Assembly: GCA_023457255.1 (NCBI GenBank)
Contig: JAEWMB010000046.1
Location: 1 to 53,570 of the forward strand
DNA: 53,570 nt
Direction: 5' to 3'
Source: Bacillota bacterium
GTDB lineage: Bacteria; Bacillota; Clostridia; Lachnospirales; Lachnospiraceae
Under the pieces are notes generated by a model, which had not been told where the DNA came from, ran no database searches, and saw nothing but the letters and a program-made list of their open reading frames with translations. Numbering within the stretch: position 1 is the first letter of the stretch; every line of letters begins with the position of its first letter. The position numbers were made by a program, and so were the translations under genes. Positions 32,795-41,277 of the stretch are shown here, piece by piece.

Positions 32795-33973
32795 TTACTG
32801 TCTTGCCGTATAATTTCCATCCTTAATCTCGATATATTTTGCACCTTTATTTGGCTCACCATCTGCAGTAAAAGATACACTACCGGTAAGGCCGTCAACA
32901 GTAATCTGTGTCATTGCAGGAATCAAATCTTTGCTTTCCACAGAAGAAGCCTTCTCCATCGCTGCTTTCATTACATATACGGTATCATAGCCATCCGCTG
33001 CGAACTGGTCCGGAACCGCATCATACTTAGTCTGATACGTTTCAACAAACTTCTTAATAGCAGGAGCTTCGTCATTCGCAAAGAATGGACTTAAGAAAAT
33101 TGCGCCTTCCAGTACTGCCGGGTCCTTAACCTGTGCCAACACACCATCCCAGCCGTCGCTTCCAAGGAAAGGAAGCTTCATGCCCAGTTCACTTGCCTGC
33201 TGTGTAATATACGCTGCATCATTGTAATAGGCAGGAACAAATATTACCTCTGTATCGGTTGCCTTAATTTTGGTTAATTGGGTATTAAAATCAATTGCAC
33301 CCTTACCAAATGCTTCCGTAGCAACAATGGTACCGCCATTTGCAGCTACCTGTTCGGTAAAAGCAGTCATGATACCCGTACTATATTCATCGGAGTTATT
33401 ATAAATGATAGCTATCTTTTCATAACCTAACTCTTTTGCAAGGTTAGCCATGGTGACACCTTGTAACGGATCTGTAAAGCATAAACGGAACGCATTCTCA
33501 TATTCGATACAGCCAAGGGCAGAACCGGAAGGAGTAATCTGAAGGATTCCGGCTTCAAAAGTAGCCTTTTTTATAGCAAGGCAAGAACCGGACGTTACCG
33601 AACCAAGAATTGCCTGTGCACCCCAGTCCATTACCGTATTAAATGCGGAAACCGCGATATCCTCGCTCGCTTGATCGTCTGCGAAATTCATCTCCAGCAT
33701 GTATTTCTTGTCACCTACGGTTACACCACCTGCATCATTAATTTCTTTTATTGCTATCTCTGCACCATTCTTTACAGAAATACCATAAGAAGCAGCTTCA
33801 CCGGTTAATGGTCCAATGGCACCAATTCTAAAAGTGGCTGCCCCGCCTCCATTTGCCGCTCCGTTTTCATTACCGTCACTTCCTGGTGTATCCTTAGTTC
33901 CACATCCGGCCAAGGATATCATCATAGCTGCTGCAAGACCTAAACTTACTAACTTTTTTAAACTTTTTTTCAT
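32795..33973 (-). CDS. livJ: branched-chain amino-acid binding lipoprotein LivJ
   Basis: About 392 residues from ATG 33973 (AGAGGAG upstream); a second ATG 24 nt earlier lies in the leader. A lipoprotein signal peptide (KKLVSLGLAAAMMISLAGC) has its lipidated Cys in LAGC. Then a low-complexity Gly/Asn linker and a type I periplasmic-binding fold (FRIGAIGPLTGEAASYG... GSDGWDG ... ADGYDTVYVMKAA). It captures branched-chain amino acids outside the cell for LivHMGF. The actual ligand can vary in this family. Confidence 0.94.
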   Translation of the reverse strand: MKKSLKKLVSLGLAAAMMISLAGCGTKDTPGSDGNENGAANGGGAATFRIGAIGPLTGEAASYGISVKNGAEIAIKEINDAGGVTVGDKKYMLEMNFADDQASEDIAVSAFNTVMDWGAQAILGSVTSGSCLAIKKATFEAGILQITPSGSALGCIEYENAFRLCFTDPLQGVTMANLAKELGYEKIAIIYNNSDEYSTGIMTAFTEQVAANGGTIVATEAFGKGAIDFNTQLTKIKATDTEVIFVPAYYNDAAYITQQASELGMKLPFLGSDGWDGVLAQVKDPAVLEGAIFLSPFFANDEAPAIKKFVETYQTKYDAVPDQFAADGYDTVYVMKAAMEKASSVESKDLIPAMTQITVDGLTGSVSFTADGEPNKGAKYIEIKDGNYTARQ

Positions 33974-34018
33974 CGCATTCTCCTCTTTCCCTTCCATATA
34001 GTAGCAACCCGTTATCTC

Positions 34019-34047
34019 AATATAAGACAGCCGATTGTTTCTTGCAA
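34019..34047 (-). promoter_or_regulatory. promoter of the liv operon
   Basis: TTGCAA (34042-34047), 17-nt spacer, TATATT (34019-34024) on the minus strand; start near 34012, about 40 nt before the livJ ATG. An inverted repeat TAATGCTT/AAGCATTA (34099-34132) lies upstream. Confidence 0.6.
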
Positions 34048-34142
34048 GAATTACTTTTCCTGCAAAGGTTGTATCTTAAATTCTCCCCTGCACCACTTTA
34101 ATGCTTATAAACGTCACTATGCTAAAGCATTATGGTTTAAAA

Positions 34143-34184
34143 AGAAGACGTCAAAAAAGAGAAAATCCCTCTCTGGACGCCTTT
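34143..34184 (-). terminator. terminator after the small zinc-ribbon gene
   Basis: Minus-strand AAGGCGTC pairs with GACGTCTT around an inner AGAG/CTCT helix, followed by CTTTTT. It separates this gene from the liv promoter. Confidence 0.55.
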
Positions 34185-34208
34185 TTATGTCATTATAATA
34201 CTATCGGG

Positions 34209-34499
34209 CTAAATGTTTGTCAAGTCCCCACCGCATTTATCACAAAATTCCAGTCCCTCTAGTGTCATTCCGCCACAATCCGGGCAGATAATTTTTTCCG
34301 GCATAATCTCCATCTCAAGTATCTCATATTCACAATCCTTCGTATTCCCTTGGGAAACCGACGGATTGCTATTTATGGAGGTTCCCTTTGGAACAGTAAC
34401 TGTTTTAATTTCCCTTGGCACTATATTCTTACGTTCTAACTCAGCAATATCTACCTTCTTTTTAGGGAATACACGAAGCAGCTTATTCATTAACGTCAT
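34209..34499 (-). CDS. zinc-ribbon protein of unknown function
   Basis: About 96 residues from ATG 34499. An N-terminal basic helix (MNKLLRVFPKKK) is followed by a disordered middle, then a C-terminal zinc ribbon CPDCGG-x9-CDKCGG. The start is fixed by the promoter at 34531-34559, whose -10 lies inside any longer reading. Function unknown. Confidence 0.7.
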   Translation of the reverse strand: MTLMNKLLRVFPKKKVDIAELERKNIVPREIKTVTVPKGTSINSNPSVSQGNTKDCEYEILEMEIMPEKIICPDCGGMTLEGLEFCDKCGGDLTNI

Positions 34500-34530
34500 A
34501 TACTCGCATCCTTTTCCTTCATCTAGCACA

Positions 34531-34559
34531 ATTATAGTACTGAAATAAATTCTTCGCAA
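34531..34559 (-). promoter_or_regulatory. promoter of the zinc-ribbon gene
   Basis: TTGCGA (34554-34559), 17-nt spacer, TATAAT (34531-34536) on the minus strand. Start near 34524, 25 nt before the chosen ATG, in the 10-base gap after the peptidase stop. Confidence 0.65.
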
Positions 34560-34569
34560 GTATTATAAG

Positions 34570-35460
34570 TTATTTGCCTATTACCCAAAATGGTCCGTTC
34601 TCTGCTGCCCACGTTTTTGCCTCATTCACGATAAGCGACGGCTCATAGGATTGATTCGTAAGTTCTTTACTATTTGGATCTGCGACTAAAATTTTTCCCT
34701 CCTCTGTGATACCACGGAGAACAATAAAGTGACCGCTATTTGTAAAGGTACCTTTTCCCATCAAAGCAATAATTAAATTTCCCTCAGATAAGGCACTCTT
34801 TATCCTATCTGCAGCTTCGGGAGTATTTTCAATTCCTTCTGCATTAAGCCCGAATGCTTTTGCTGCATCCGGAATCAACCCATGAATCGAGCCACTGCCG
34901 GAAAACCAATAACCACGGTCATAAGCCCATTTACACATTTGCTCCGGATCAACTTTAACATTCGTAAAGGCAGAAATCACCATTGCAAGTGAGGTAGGCC
35001 CACAGCCAAATTCACCTATGGTATCGGTACCACCGTAGAACTTTTGACCCCATCTAGGATCATTCTGCATATAATAAATGAAATCGACTGCACTGCCGGT
35101 GCCTAAGGGTTCCCCCGACTGTGCTTTGGATAAGTTCGCCAAAAAGGCTTCCTGACTTAACTCGTTGGATATATCCTCTGCCTCTAAGCCTTCAGACCCG
35201 GCGGAATTTCCCGCACCGGTTCCTTCCGGTGTACTTGTTATCTCAGGAGTCACCTCCGGAGTAATTGTTACCTCAGGCGTTGCTTCCGGAGTGATTGTTA
35301 CCCTATTTTCTATTTTTGACCCGCTTCCTGCCTCTTCACTTCCTTTTCCCGCAATCTTAATTCCTGCATATACTCCAATGAGAATTATCAGGCACAAAAG
35401 CTCAACCGCTATTATACGGTTAAGCCTTGTTCCTTTCCTAATCTTCTTTCCTTGCATCAC
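34570..35460 (-). CDS. surface C39-like cysteine peptidase
   Basis: 296 residues: membrane anchor (~14-36), then a Thr/Pro/Glu-rich linker (~55-80) made of TPE-type repeats, then a C39_2-type papain-fold domain. Catalytic residues: C153 in FGCGPTSLAM, H244 in SGHFIVLRG, D261 in VADPNS. The QNDPRWG motif at the domain start is typical. It likely acts outside the membrane on peptide or wall substrates; the target is unknown. Same orientation and 20 nt after the clpX-like gene. Confidence 0.85.
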   Translation of the reverse strand: MMQGKKIRKGTRLNRIIAVELLCLIILIGVYAGIKIAGKGSEEAGSGSKIENRVTITPEATPEVTITPEVTPEITSTPEGTGAGNSAGSEGLEAEDISNELSQEAFLANLSKAQSGEPLGTGSAVDFIYYMQNDPRWGQKFYGGTDTIGEFGCGPTSLAMVISAFTNVKVDPEQMCKWAYDRGYWFSGSGSIHGLIPDAAKAFGLNAEGIENTPEAADRIKSALSEGNLIIALMGKGTFTNSGHFIVLRGITEEGKILVADPNSKELTNQSYEPSLIVNEAKTWAAENGPFWVIGK

Positions 35461-35480
35461 TGACTCCCTCTCCTAGTGTC

Positions 35481-36926
35481 TTATCCCTTTTGCGTCAGCA
35501 TAGGTGTCTTAACACTTCCACGCATTTCAATCACCGGAGCTCCCTTTTTCTCAATATAATCCCTTGTGATTGTAACACGGCCGATACTATCGTCCTTTGG
35601 TATCTCATACATGATATCTAACATAAATTCTTCTATAATGGCGCGAAGTGCTCGTGCACCTGTTTTTTTCTCCATTGCCATTTCAGCTATCGCTTCCAGT
35701 GCGCTTTGATCAAAATTCAAATCAACCTCGTCGAGTGCAAGTAATTTCTTATATTGTTTTAATATTGCATTCTTTGGCTCAATCAATATCTTAGTTAACA
35801 TATCCTTGGTCAACGATTCTAAAGAGTATACTACCGGAAGTCTTCCTAGAAATTCCGGAATCATTCCAAACTCACGTAAGTCGTCTACCGCTACCTTTTG
35901 TAACAAATTTGGATCCTCATCATATTTATCTTTTAAATCTGCAGAAAAACCAATGGAGGATTGTTTATTCAAGCGAGCTTTTATAATTTTATCCAACTCC
36001 GGGAAAGCTCCCCCGCAGATAAACAGAATATTCTTTGTATTAATTGTAGTAAGCGGGACCATTGCATTTTTACTGGTAGCTCCTACCGGAACCTCTACTT
36101 CACTGCCTTCTAAAAGCTTTAATAATCCTTGTTGTACGGACTCCCCGCTTACATCTCGATTATTCGTACTTTTCTTCTTCGCTATCTTATCAATTTCATC
36201 AATAAATACGATGCCTTGCTCTGCCCGTTCCACATCATTATCTGCGGCGGCTAACAGTTTACTAAGAACACTCTCCACATCGTCACCGATATAACCGGCT
36301 TCCGTTAAGGAGGTAGCATCCGTTATCGCTAACGATACATTCAGTAATTTAGCGAGTGTCTTAACTAAATAAGTTTTACCGCTTCCGGTTGGTCCAATCA
36401 TTAACATATTGGACTTTTCTATTTCTACATCCTCCATAAAAGAATGCTCCGTATCCTTTCGCTTCACCACACGCTTATAATGGTTATACACAGCAACAGA
36501 GATTACTTTTTTCGCATGATTTTGTCCAATGACAAATTCATCCAAGGAGGCCTTTATAATATGGGGTGCCGGAAGCTTCTTAATATCAATCCCCTTCTCA
36601 TTTACCGTTTCTTCTGTTTTTTTCGCGGGTTCTTCTGCTCTTTTCTTAATCTTCTGCCGGTTTGGGATATCCTGCTGCATCATATATCCCATCATTGCCG
36701 GATTTAGCGCTGAAATATCCATATAAGGATTGTTTCCATTATTCATCGTATCAAAGGTCTTTTGCATACAGCTTTGGCAGATACAGATATTTCCCGGAAC
36801 ATGGATCATCTTCCCTGCCTTACTTTCCGGCCTCCTGCAGATATAACAAATCTCTTCATATTTATTTTGTTTATCATCTTCCCCGTTGTGCTCGAGGTTG
36901 CTATTATTTTTATTTTCATCACTCAT
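35481..36926 (-). CDS. clpX: ClpX-type AAA+ unfoldase, divergent paralogue
   Basis: About 481 residues from ATG 36926 (AAGGAG upstream; a TTG 18 nt earlier overlaps that site). N-terminal zinc finger CYIC-x22-CQSC, a long ~60-residue linker with Met/Asn-rich part, then a AAA+ module: Walker A GPTGSGKT, pore loop GYIG, Walker B IVFIDEIDKIA, RDVSGESVQQGLLKLLEGS, IGF loop (SSIGFSAD) for docking to ClpP, and sensor 2 GARALR. It unfolds tagged proteins for ClpP. It differs from standard ClpX in greater length, the GYIG pore and absence of the RKH loop. clpP is not adjacent; a second, standard clpX probably exists elsewhere (inference). Confidence 0.85.
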   Translation of the reverse strand: MSDENKNNSNLEHNGEDDKQNKYEEICYICRRPESKAGKMIHVPGNICICQSCMQKTFDTMNNGNNPYMDISALNPAMMGYMMQQDIPNRQKIKKRAEEPAKKTEETVNEKGIDIKKLPAPHIIKASLDEFVIGQNHAKKVISVAVYNHYKRVVKRKDTEHSFMEDVEIEKSNMLMIGPTGSGKTYLVKTLAKLLNVSLAITDATSLTEAGYIGDDVESVLSKLLAAADNDVERAEQGIVFIDEIDKIAKKKSTNNRDVSGESVQQGLLKLLEGSEVEVPVGATSKNAMVPLTTINTKNILFICGGAFPELDKIIKARLNKQSSIGFSADLKDKYDEDPNLLQKVAVDDLREFGMIPEFLGRLPVVYSLESLTKDMLTKILIEPKNAILKQYKKLLALDEVDLNFDQSALEAIAEMAMEKKTGARALRAIIEEFMLDIMYEIPKDDSIGRVTITRDYIEKKGAPVIEMRGSVKTPMLTQKG

Positions 36927-36997
36927 GGATAGTTCTCCTTCCAATCTTACAACTTAGGATATCATAGTATCAACAAGAATAAATACCTGATATGGTC

Positions 36998-37026
36998 ATT
37001 ATAACGTAACCCTTAGTATTAGACAA
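36998..37026 (-). promoter_or_regulatory. promoter of the clpX-like gene
   Basis: TTGTCT (37021-37026), 17-nt spacer, TATAAT (36998-37003) on the minus strand; start near 36991, giving a ~65-nt leader. Confidence 0.65.
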
Positions 37027-37127
37027 TAGGTACCGAAAACCCGATTAAAAACATACCTGCTTAGCAGTACGCTGTATGAAAATTGTCTTTTAGTTTCACG
37101 CTTGAACCCATGCACTCTCGGCAGCAC

Positions 37128-37511
37128 TTAACTCTTTTTCATAAATTCGGTCTGACACTTCGGACATCGAATCATAATGTTACCTTTTCCTTTTGGTACA
37201 CGGATTTTTTGCTTACACTGGGGACAAGAGTAAATACGGTGAGTCTTACTCCGACTGCTTCGATATTTTAATTTATTAACTACTTGTTTTGTATAAAATA
37301 GATTTTCCTTCTGTCTTTGCTGATGGTTTCTTGAAAACATTCGAAATATACTATAGGCAATTAAAATTAATGCCAGCGTATAAAATACCTGAGGTAGTAC
37401 AAACCAGGATAATAGTAAAAAAAACATGGCTATCACTGACATTGCTCGTGAAAATGCGTCTGGACCGTATCTTCCCACCATAAATCTGGCGATTGCCTCT
37501 CTCCATCTCAT
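37128..37511 (-). CDS. membrane protein with C-terminal zinc ribbon
   Basis: 127 residues. A conserved-looking N-terminus (MRWREAIARFMVGRYGPDAFSRA) is followed by two transmembrane helices (~23-60), a basic linker and a C-terminal zinc ribbon CPQCKQKIRVPKGKGNIMIRC-PKC. This architecture is common in Lachnospiraceae as a hypothetical. Function unknown; the ribbon faces the cytoplasm if the positive-inside rule holds. Confidence 0.75.
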   Translation of the reverse strand: MRWREAIARFMVGRYGPDAFSRAMSVIAMFFLLLSWFVLPQVFYTLALILIAYSIFRMFSRNHQQRQKENLFYTKQVVNKLKYRSSRSKTHRIYSCPQCKQKIRVPKGKGNIMIRCPKCQTEFMKKS

Positions 37512-37656
37512 AACCTTACCTCCAATTTTTAAAATAAAGGAACCTAAAGTTTCTCCTTAGTTCCTCCTAGCTCTGTTTGTTTGATATGATGTTTTTTATT
37601 GTAGACCTTAAGACACAAACATTCAAATTAAATTTTCCTTAAATCGATATTAATAA

Positions 37657-37691
37657 AAGGATATCGTAACCTTCAATGCTACGATATCCTT
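37657..37691. terminator. terminator of the sugar transferase gene
   Basis: Perfect 12-bp inverted repeat AAGGATATCGTA / TACGATATCCTT with an 11-nt loop. T-rich runs follow on both strands (TTTTATTAAT on the minus strand). Confidence 0.75.
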
Positions 37692-37738
37692 CTTTTACCC
37701 TATATAGGTATCACGTACTATGCTTATACTTCTGATAC

Positions 37739-39160
37739 CTAATAGGCATTTTTATTAATAAATCCTTTGAATATGGTTAGGAATAATATCTTAAAGTCAA
37801 GGCCAAGTGTCCAGTTCTCTATATAATATAAGTCACATTCGATACGTTTCCTTATGGAAGTATCTCCGCGATATCCATTGATTTGAGCCCATCCGGTCAG
37901 CCCCGGACGTACCTGATGCTTTATCATATAACGAGGCACTTCCTCCTTAAATTTCTCTACAAAGTAGGGACGTTCCGGTCTTGGACCGACCATACTCATA
38001 TCGCCAAATAAGATATTAAAAAGCTGCGGTAATTCATCCATACTCGTTTTACGAATAAACCGGCCAATCGGTGTCACTCTGCTATCATTTGCTGTTGTCC
38101 ATGCCTTTTTCTCTTTCTTTTCCGATTGAACCACCATAGAACGGAACTTGTACATCTTAAATTCCTTATTGTGAAGTCCTACACGGACTTGGGAGAATAT
38201 TACAGGACCCGGTGAAGTACACTTAATGATAAGAGCAATGACAGCCATTGGTATGGAAAATATAAGAAGTGCGATGATAGCTCCAAAGATATCTACCAGC
38301 CGCTTTATTATACGGTTAAATGCATTACTTAAAGGAACATTACGTATATTAATCACCGGCAGACCATTTAAATCTTCCATTACTGGTATTGTAGGTATAA
38401 TATTATGATAATCCGGTACAAACTTCGTATGTGCTCCCGCTTTTTCGCAGATTCCTACCAAGTACTCCAGTTTTGAATATTCATTAATACTTAGTGTTAT
38501 TACAATTTCATCTAAATCATTCTGAGTGAGGATTGACTGTAATTCCTCTGTATTTCCGATTACTTTTACCTTTTTATAGGTAGTACCGGCCTCCATGGTG
38601 TCATCAAGAATTCCATAGATATGATAACCCCAATCCGGATTTCCGGCAACTCGATCAATATAGCCTTCTGCTGCGCGGCTATACCCGACAATAAGGATAT
38701 GTTTTTGATTAAAGCCTTTCTTTCGTATCTTCCTTAGAATTTTCATCAGAATCAATCGAAAAAAGATACCAAACGAAACATTCACCACTGAAAATGCACC
38801 GGAGAATTTACGGGATACGTCCATATCCTTCGCTAAATAAAGTACAGTTGTAAATAGTAAGAAACCCAGGATATTTGCCTTCACCAAGTTCCATACCATA
38901 ATACGTTTGCTATGGCTTCGCTGAGGCTTGTACATATTGCTAATAGAATATATAATTAAATAACCGGGTACCAATACATACAAATAGCGTACCAAATAAG
39001 ATAACTTATAGAACTGCTCTCCATCATCCAATTTAAATAACGTAATTTCACTTAAAACTTTGAATCGTAGATGATAGGCGGATATATAAGCTAACATAAT
39101 TAAGATGCCATCAATAATGATATGAAATTGATTTAATGTTTTTTGATTGTCCTTTATCAT
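37739..39160 (-). CDS. polyprenyl-phosphate sugar phosphotransferase (WcaJ/EpsL type)
   Basis: 473 residues. Four N-terminal membrane helices (~10-115), a CoA-binding-like Rossmann domain (~140-240), one more helix (~280-300) and a C-terminal bacterial sugar transferase domain with FSQVRVGLHNKEFKMYKFRSM, DELPQL, GDMSMVGPRPERP and RPGLTGWAQINGYRG. It starts surface polysaccharide synthesis by moving a sugar-1-phosphate (often glucose or galactose) from UDP-sugar to undecaprenyl phosphate. No other synthesis genes flank it directly, but glycerol-phosphate polymer genes follow beyond htrA. Confidence 0.92.
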   Translation of the reverse strand: MIKDNQKTLNQFHIIIDGILIMLAYISAYHLRFKVLSEITLFKLDDGEQFYKLSYLVRYLYVLVPGYLIIYSISNMYKPQRSHSKRIMVWNLVKANILGFLLFTTVLYLAKDMDVSRKFSGAFSVVNVSFGIFFRLILMKILRKIRKKGFNQKHILIVGYSRAAEGYIDRVAGNPDWGYHIYGILDDTMEAGTTYKKVKVIGNTEELQSILTQNDLDEIVITLSINEYSKLEYLVGICEKAGAHTKFVPDYHNIIPTIPVMEDLNGLPVINIRNVPLSNAFNRIIKRLVDIFGAIIALLIFSIPMAVIALIIKCTSPGPVIFSQVRVGLHNKEFKMYKFRSMVVQSEKKEKKAWTTANDSRVTPIGRFIRKTSMDELPQLFNILFGDMSMVGPRPERPYFVEKFKEEVPRYMIKHQVRPGLTGWAQINGYRGDTSIRKRIECDLYYIENWTLGLDFKILFLTIFKGFINKNAY

Positions 39161-39507
39161 TCATTACTCCTTTTGATGAGTCTGATTATCACATAGTCTA
39201 CAAGAAAAGAATACTGCCATATATGTCATGTTTAAAGGTAACTGAAATTTATGGCAAAACTATTGCAGCAGGCTTAAGTATTTCTTACCACGTAAAAAGG
39301 TATACAACGGATAAGTACTCTACTGATTATATCAGATAGTTTACAAATATATAGATTCTTAAACATTTCTTCACATTATATTCACAAACTATTGTTACTA
39401 TGGAACCAAGAAATCAAAAACAACACCTGTTGATATGTCAGATTTCAATTATAGACACTTTTGCTAAATATGCAAGTATTATTTTATGTAGAAAGGAGTA
39501 ATGTGAT
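39161..39507. other. divergent promoter region between sugar transferase and htrA
   Basis: An extended -10 (TGATATAAT, 39326-39334) points leftward for the sugar transferase, without a good -35. A palindrome CAACA-CC-TGTTG (39421-39432) lies ~75 bp before the htrA ATG. I could not settle a promoter for htrA. Confidence 0.4.
39421..39432. promoter_or_regulatory. palindrome upstream of htrA, possible operator
   Basis: CAACA-CC-TGTTG, perfect 5-2-5 symmetry, in the leader region of htrA. No CtsR-type heptamer repeat is seen, so the stress regulator, if any, is unknown. Confidence 0.25.
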
Positions 39508-41043
39508 ATGGCAGAGAATAATTCCAATTCAGGTAATTTAAGTGATAGTCATCAAAAAACACAAAATTCATACAGTTTCTGGGCCGAACAAATTGGGCAA
39601 AATCAAGGTGACTCCAATTTCACCCTGCAAAACAGAGAAGAAAGCAATAACACTATCAACGGGCAAACCTCCTACCCCTACAAGGTAAATGTTACACAAG
39701 GAGGGTCTGCCTTTTATGATGAGCTACCTCCTGTAAATGATAATCCTCCGAAAAAGAAATCAAAAGCAGGCAAAGCTGTCAGTTTCCTTCTAACGGCGAT
39801 ATCCTTTGGTGTTATCGCTTCTCTGGCATTCCTTGGATGCAACGCATTCTATGATTACTATAGAGGAGACGATTCTAAGAGCAATAAAACCTCAATCAAT
39901 AGTAACGGATTAAACCTCGATCCTGTCAGTAAGGAGAATAAACTTGCCTCCACAACAGTTTCGGAGAACGTCAATATACAAAGTACTGATGTGTCCGATA
40001 TCGTTGAACAAACTATGCCGGCTACCGTAGCAATTACCAGTACGATGAGCCCAACCTATAACATCTGGGGACAGCAATATGGTCAGCAGTTAGACGGCGG
40101 CGGTTCCGGTATTATCATTGGTAAAACCGACAAGGAACTATTAATCGCAACGAATAACCATGTAGTTGCTGATACAACTAAAATTCTTGTTACTTTTATA
40201 GATGACTCCACCGCAGAGGCAACGATAAAGGGACGCAATTCCTCCTCAGACCTTGCTGTCATCTCCATCGATGCAAGTAAGCTGGAAAAAGAAACTCTGG
40301 ATAAGATTAAGGTTGCAAAACTCGGCAATTCTGACGATGTAAAGGTAGGACAGATGGCAATTGCTATCGGTAATGCACTTGGTTATGGTCAAACGGTAAC
40401 CGTTGGTTATATCAGTGCTAAAGAACGTGAAATTACTGTTGATACCGGCAGCAAATTAGAGGTACTTCAAACTGATGCGGCAATTAACCCTGGTAACAGC
40501 GGCGGTGCTTTAATTAACATAAAGGGCGAGGTTATTGGTATTAACTCCGCTAAGTTAGCCAGTACAAATGTCGAAGGAATGGGTTATGCAATTCCGATTT
40601 CAAAAGCTTACCCAATTGTAGATGAGTTAATGAATCGGGAATTCCTTACCGAGAATGAAAAAGGTTACCTTGGCGTTTACCCTCAGGATGTAAATGAAGA
40701 ATATGCTAATGCCTATAATTGGCCGGTTGGTGCATATGTTTACAAATTAGTGAAAGGTGGTGCTGCCGAAAATGCAGGCATCTATCAAGGCGACATCATT
40801 ACTGCTGTAAATGGAACAACGGTAAAAACCGGTGACGAATTAAGAGAAGCGGTAACCTCCTATCGCTATGGTACAGCGGTTAAGATAACACTAATGCGTC
40901 TGATAAGCGGAGAATACAAGGAAATGAAGGTGGATGTAGTCCTGCAGGCAAATACAACAGAAAGCCAAACTACCGCTCCTGCAGAGACTCCGAAGGAAGA
41001 GAATGAAAGAATTCCTGAAATCACAAGAGAAGCACAGCCATAA
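39508..41043 (+). CDS. htrA: membrane-anchored HtrA/DegP-type serine protease with PDZ domain
   Basis: 511 residues. A ~88-residue polar cytoplasmic N-terminus precedes one transmembrane helix (~90-112). The trypsin-like domain has H218 (TNNHVV), D248 (SSDLAV) and S331 (NPGNSGGAL). A PDZ domain (~375-480) with YLGVYPQDV and GGAAENAGIYQGDIITAVNG follows, then a Thr/Glu tail. It degrades or refolds damaged proteins outside the membrane. It is on the opposite strand to its neighbours, between envelope polymer genes, so it may handle secretion stress in that zone. GAAAGGAG precedes the ATG. Confidence 0.95.
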   Translation: MAENNSNSGNLSDSHQKTQNSYSFWAEQIGQNQGDSNFTLQNREESNNTINGQTSYPYKVNVTQGGSAFYDELPPVNDNPPKKKSKAGKAVSFLLTAISFGVIASLAFLGCNAFYDYYRGDDSKSNKTSINSNGLNLDPVSKENKLASTTVSENVNIQSTDVSDIVEQTMPATVAITSTMSPTYNIWGQQYGQQLDGGGSGIIIGKTDKELLIATNNHVVADTTKILVTFIDDSTAEATIKGRNSSSDLAVISIDASKLEKETLDKIKVAKLGNSDDVKVGQMAIAIGNALGYGQTVTVGYISAKEREITVDTGSKLEVLQTDAAINPGNSGGALINIKGEVIGINSAKLASTNVEGMGYAIPISKAYPIVDELMNREFLTENEKGYLGVYPQDVNEEYANAYNWPVGAYVYKLVKGGAAENAGIYQGDIITAVNGTTVKTGDELREAVTSYRYGTAVKITLMRLISGEYKEMKVDVVLQANTTESQTTAPAETPKEENERIPEITREAQP

Positions 41044-41130
41044 ATTACACAATAAAAATCTAATAAAGAAAGAGTACCTGACAAAATGATCCACTTGAAA
41101 ATAAATTAAGAAGAGTAAAAAAGAGTACTC

Positions 41131-41235
41131 AAAATGAGAAAAGACCAAAGGTGAGGCAACCCCTGTAAGTTAGATGTTAGACCTAACTTACAGGGGTTGC
41201 CTCAAGACTTAAAAACTTTGGTCTTCTTTCATTTT
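41131..41235. terminator. nested two-level inverted repeat, bidirectional terminator
   Basis: Between the convergent htrA and CDP-glycerol polymerase genes. Outer arms 41131-41150 and 41216-41235 agree at 18 of 20 positions and end in T-rich flanks on both strands. Inside is a perfect 21-bp hairpin (41153-41173 with 41183-41203, 9-nt loop). Confidence 0.7.
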
Positions 41236-41277
41236 ACAACTGCTGCCGAAAGTATTTCACAGTATCCGTGATATCAT

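Noticed and set aside
36444..36967. Plus-strand ORFs opposite the clpX-like gene
   Set aside because: They are antisense shadows of a clear AAA+ coding sequence and have no start signals of their own.
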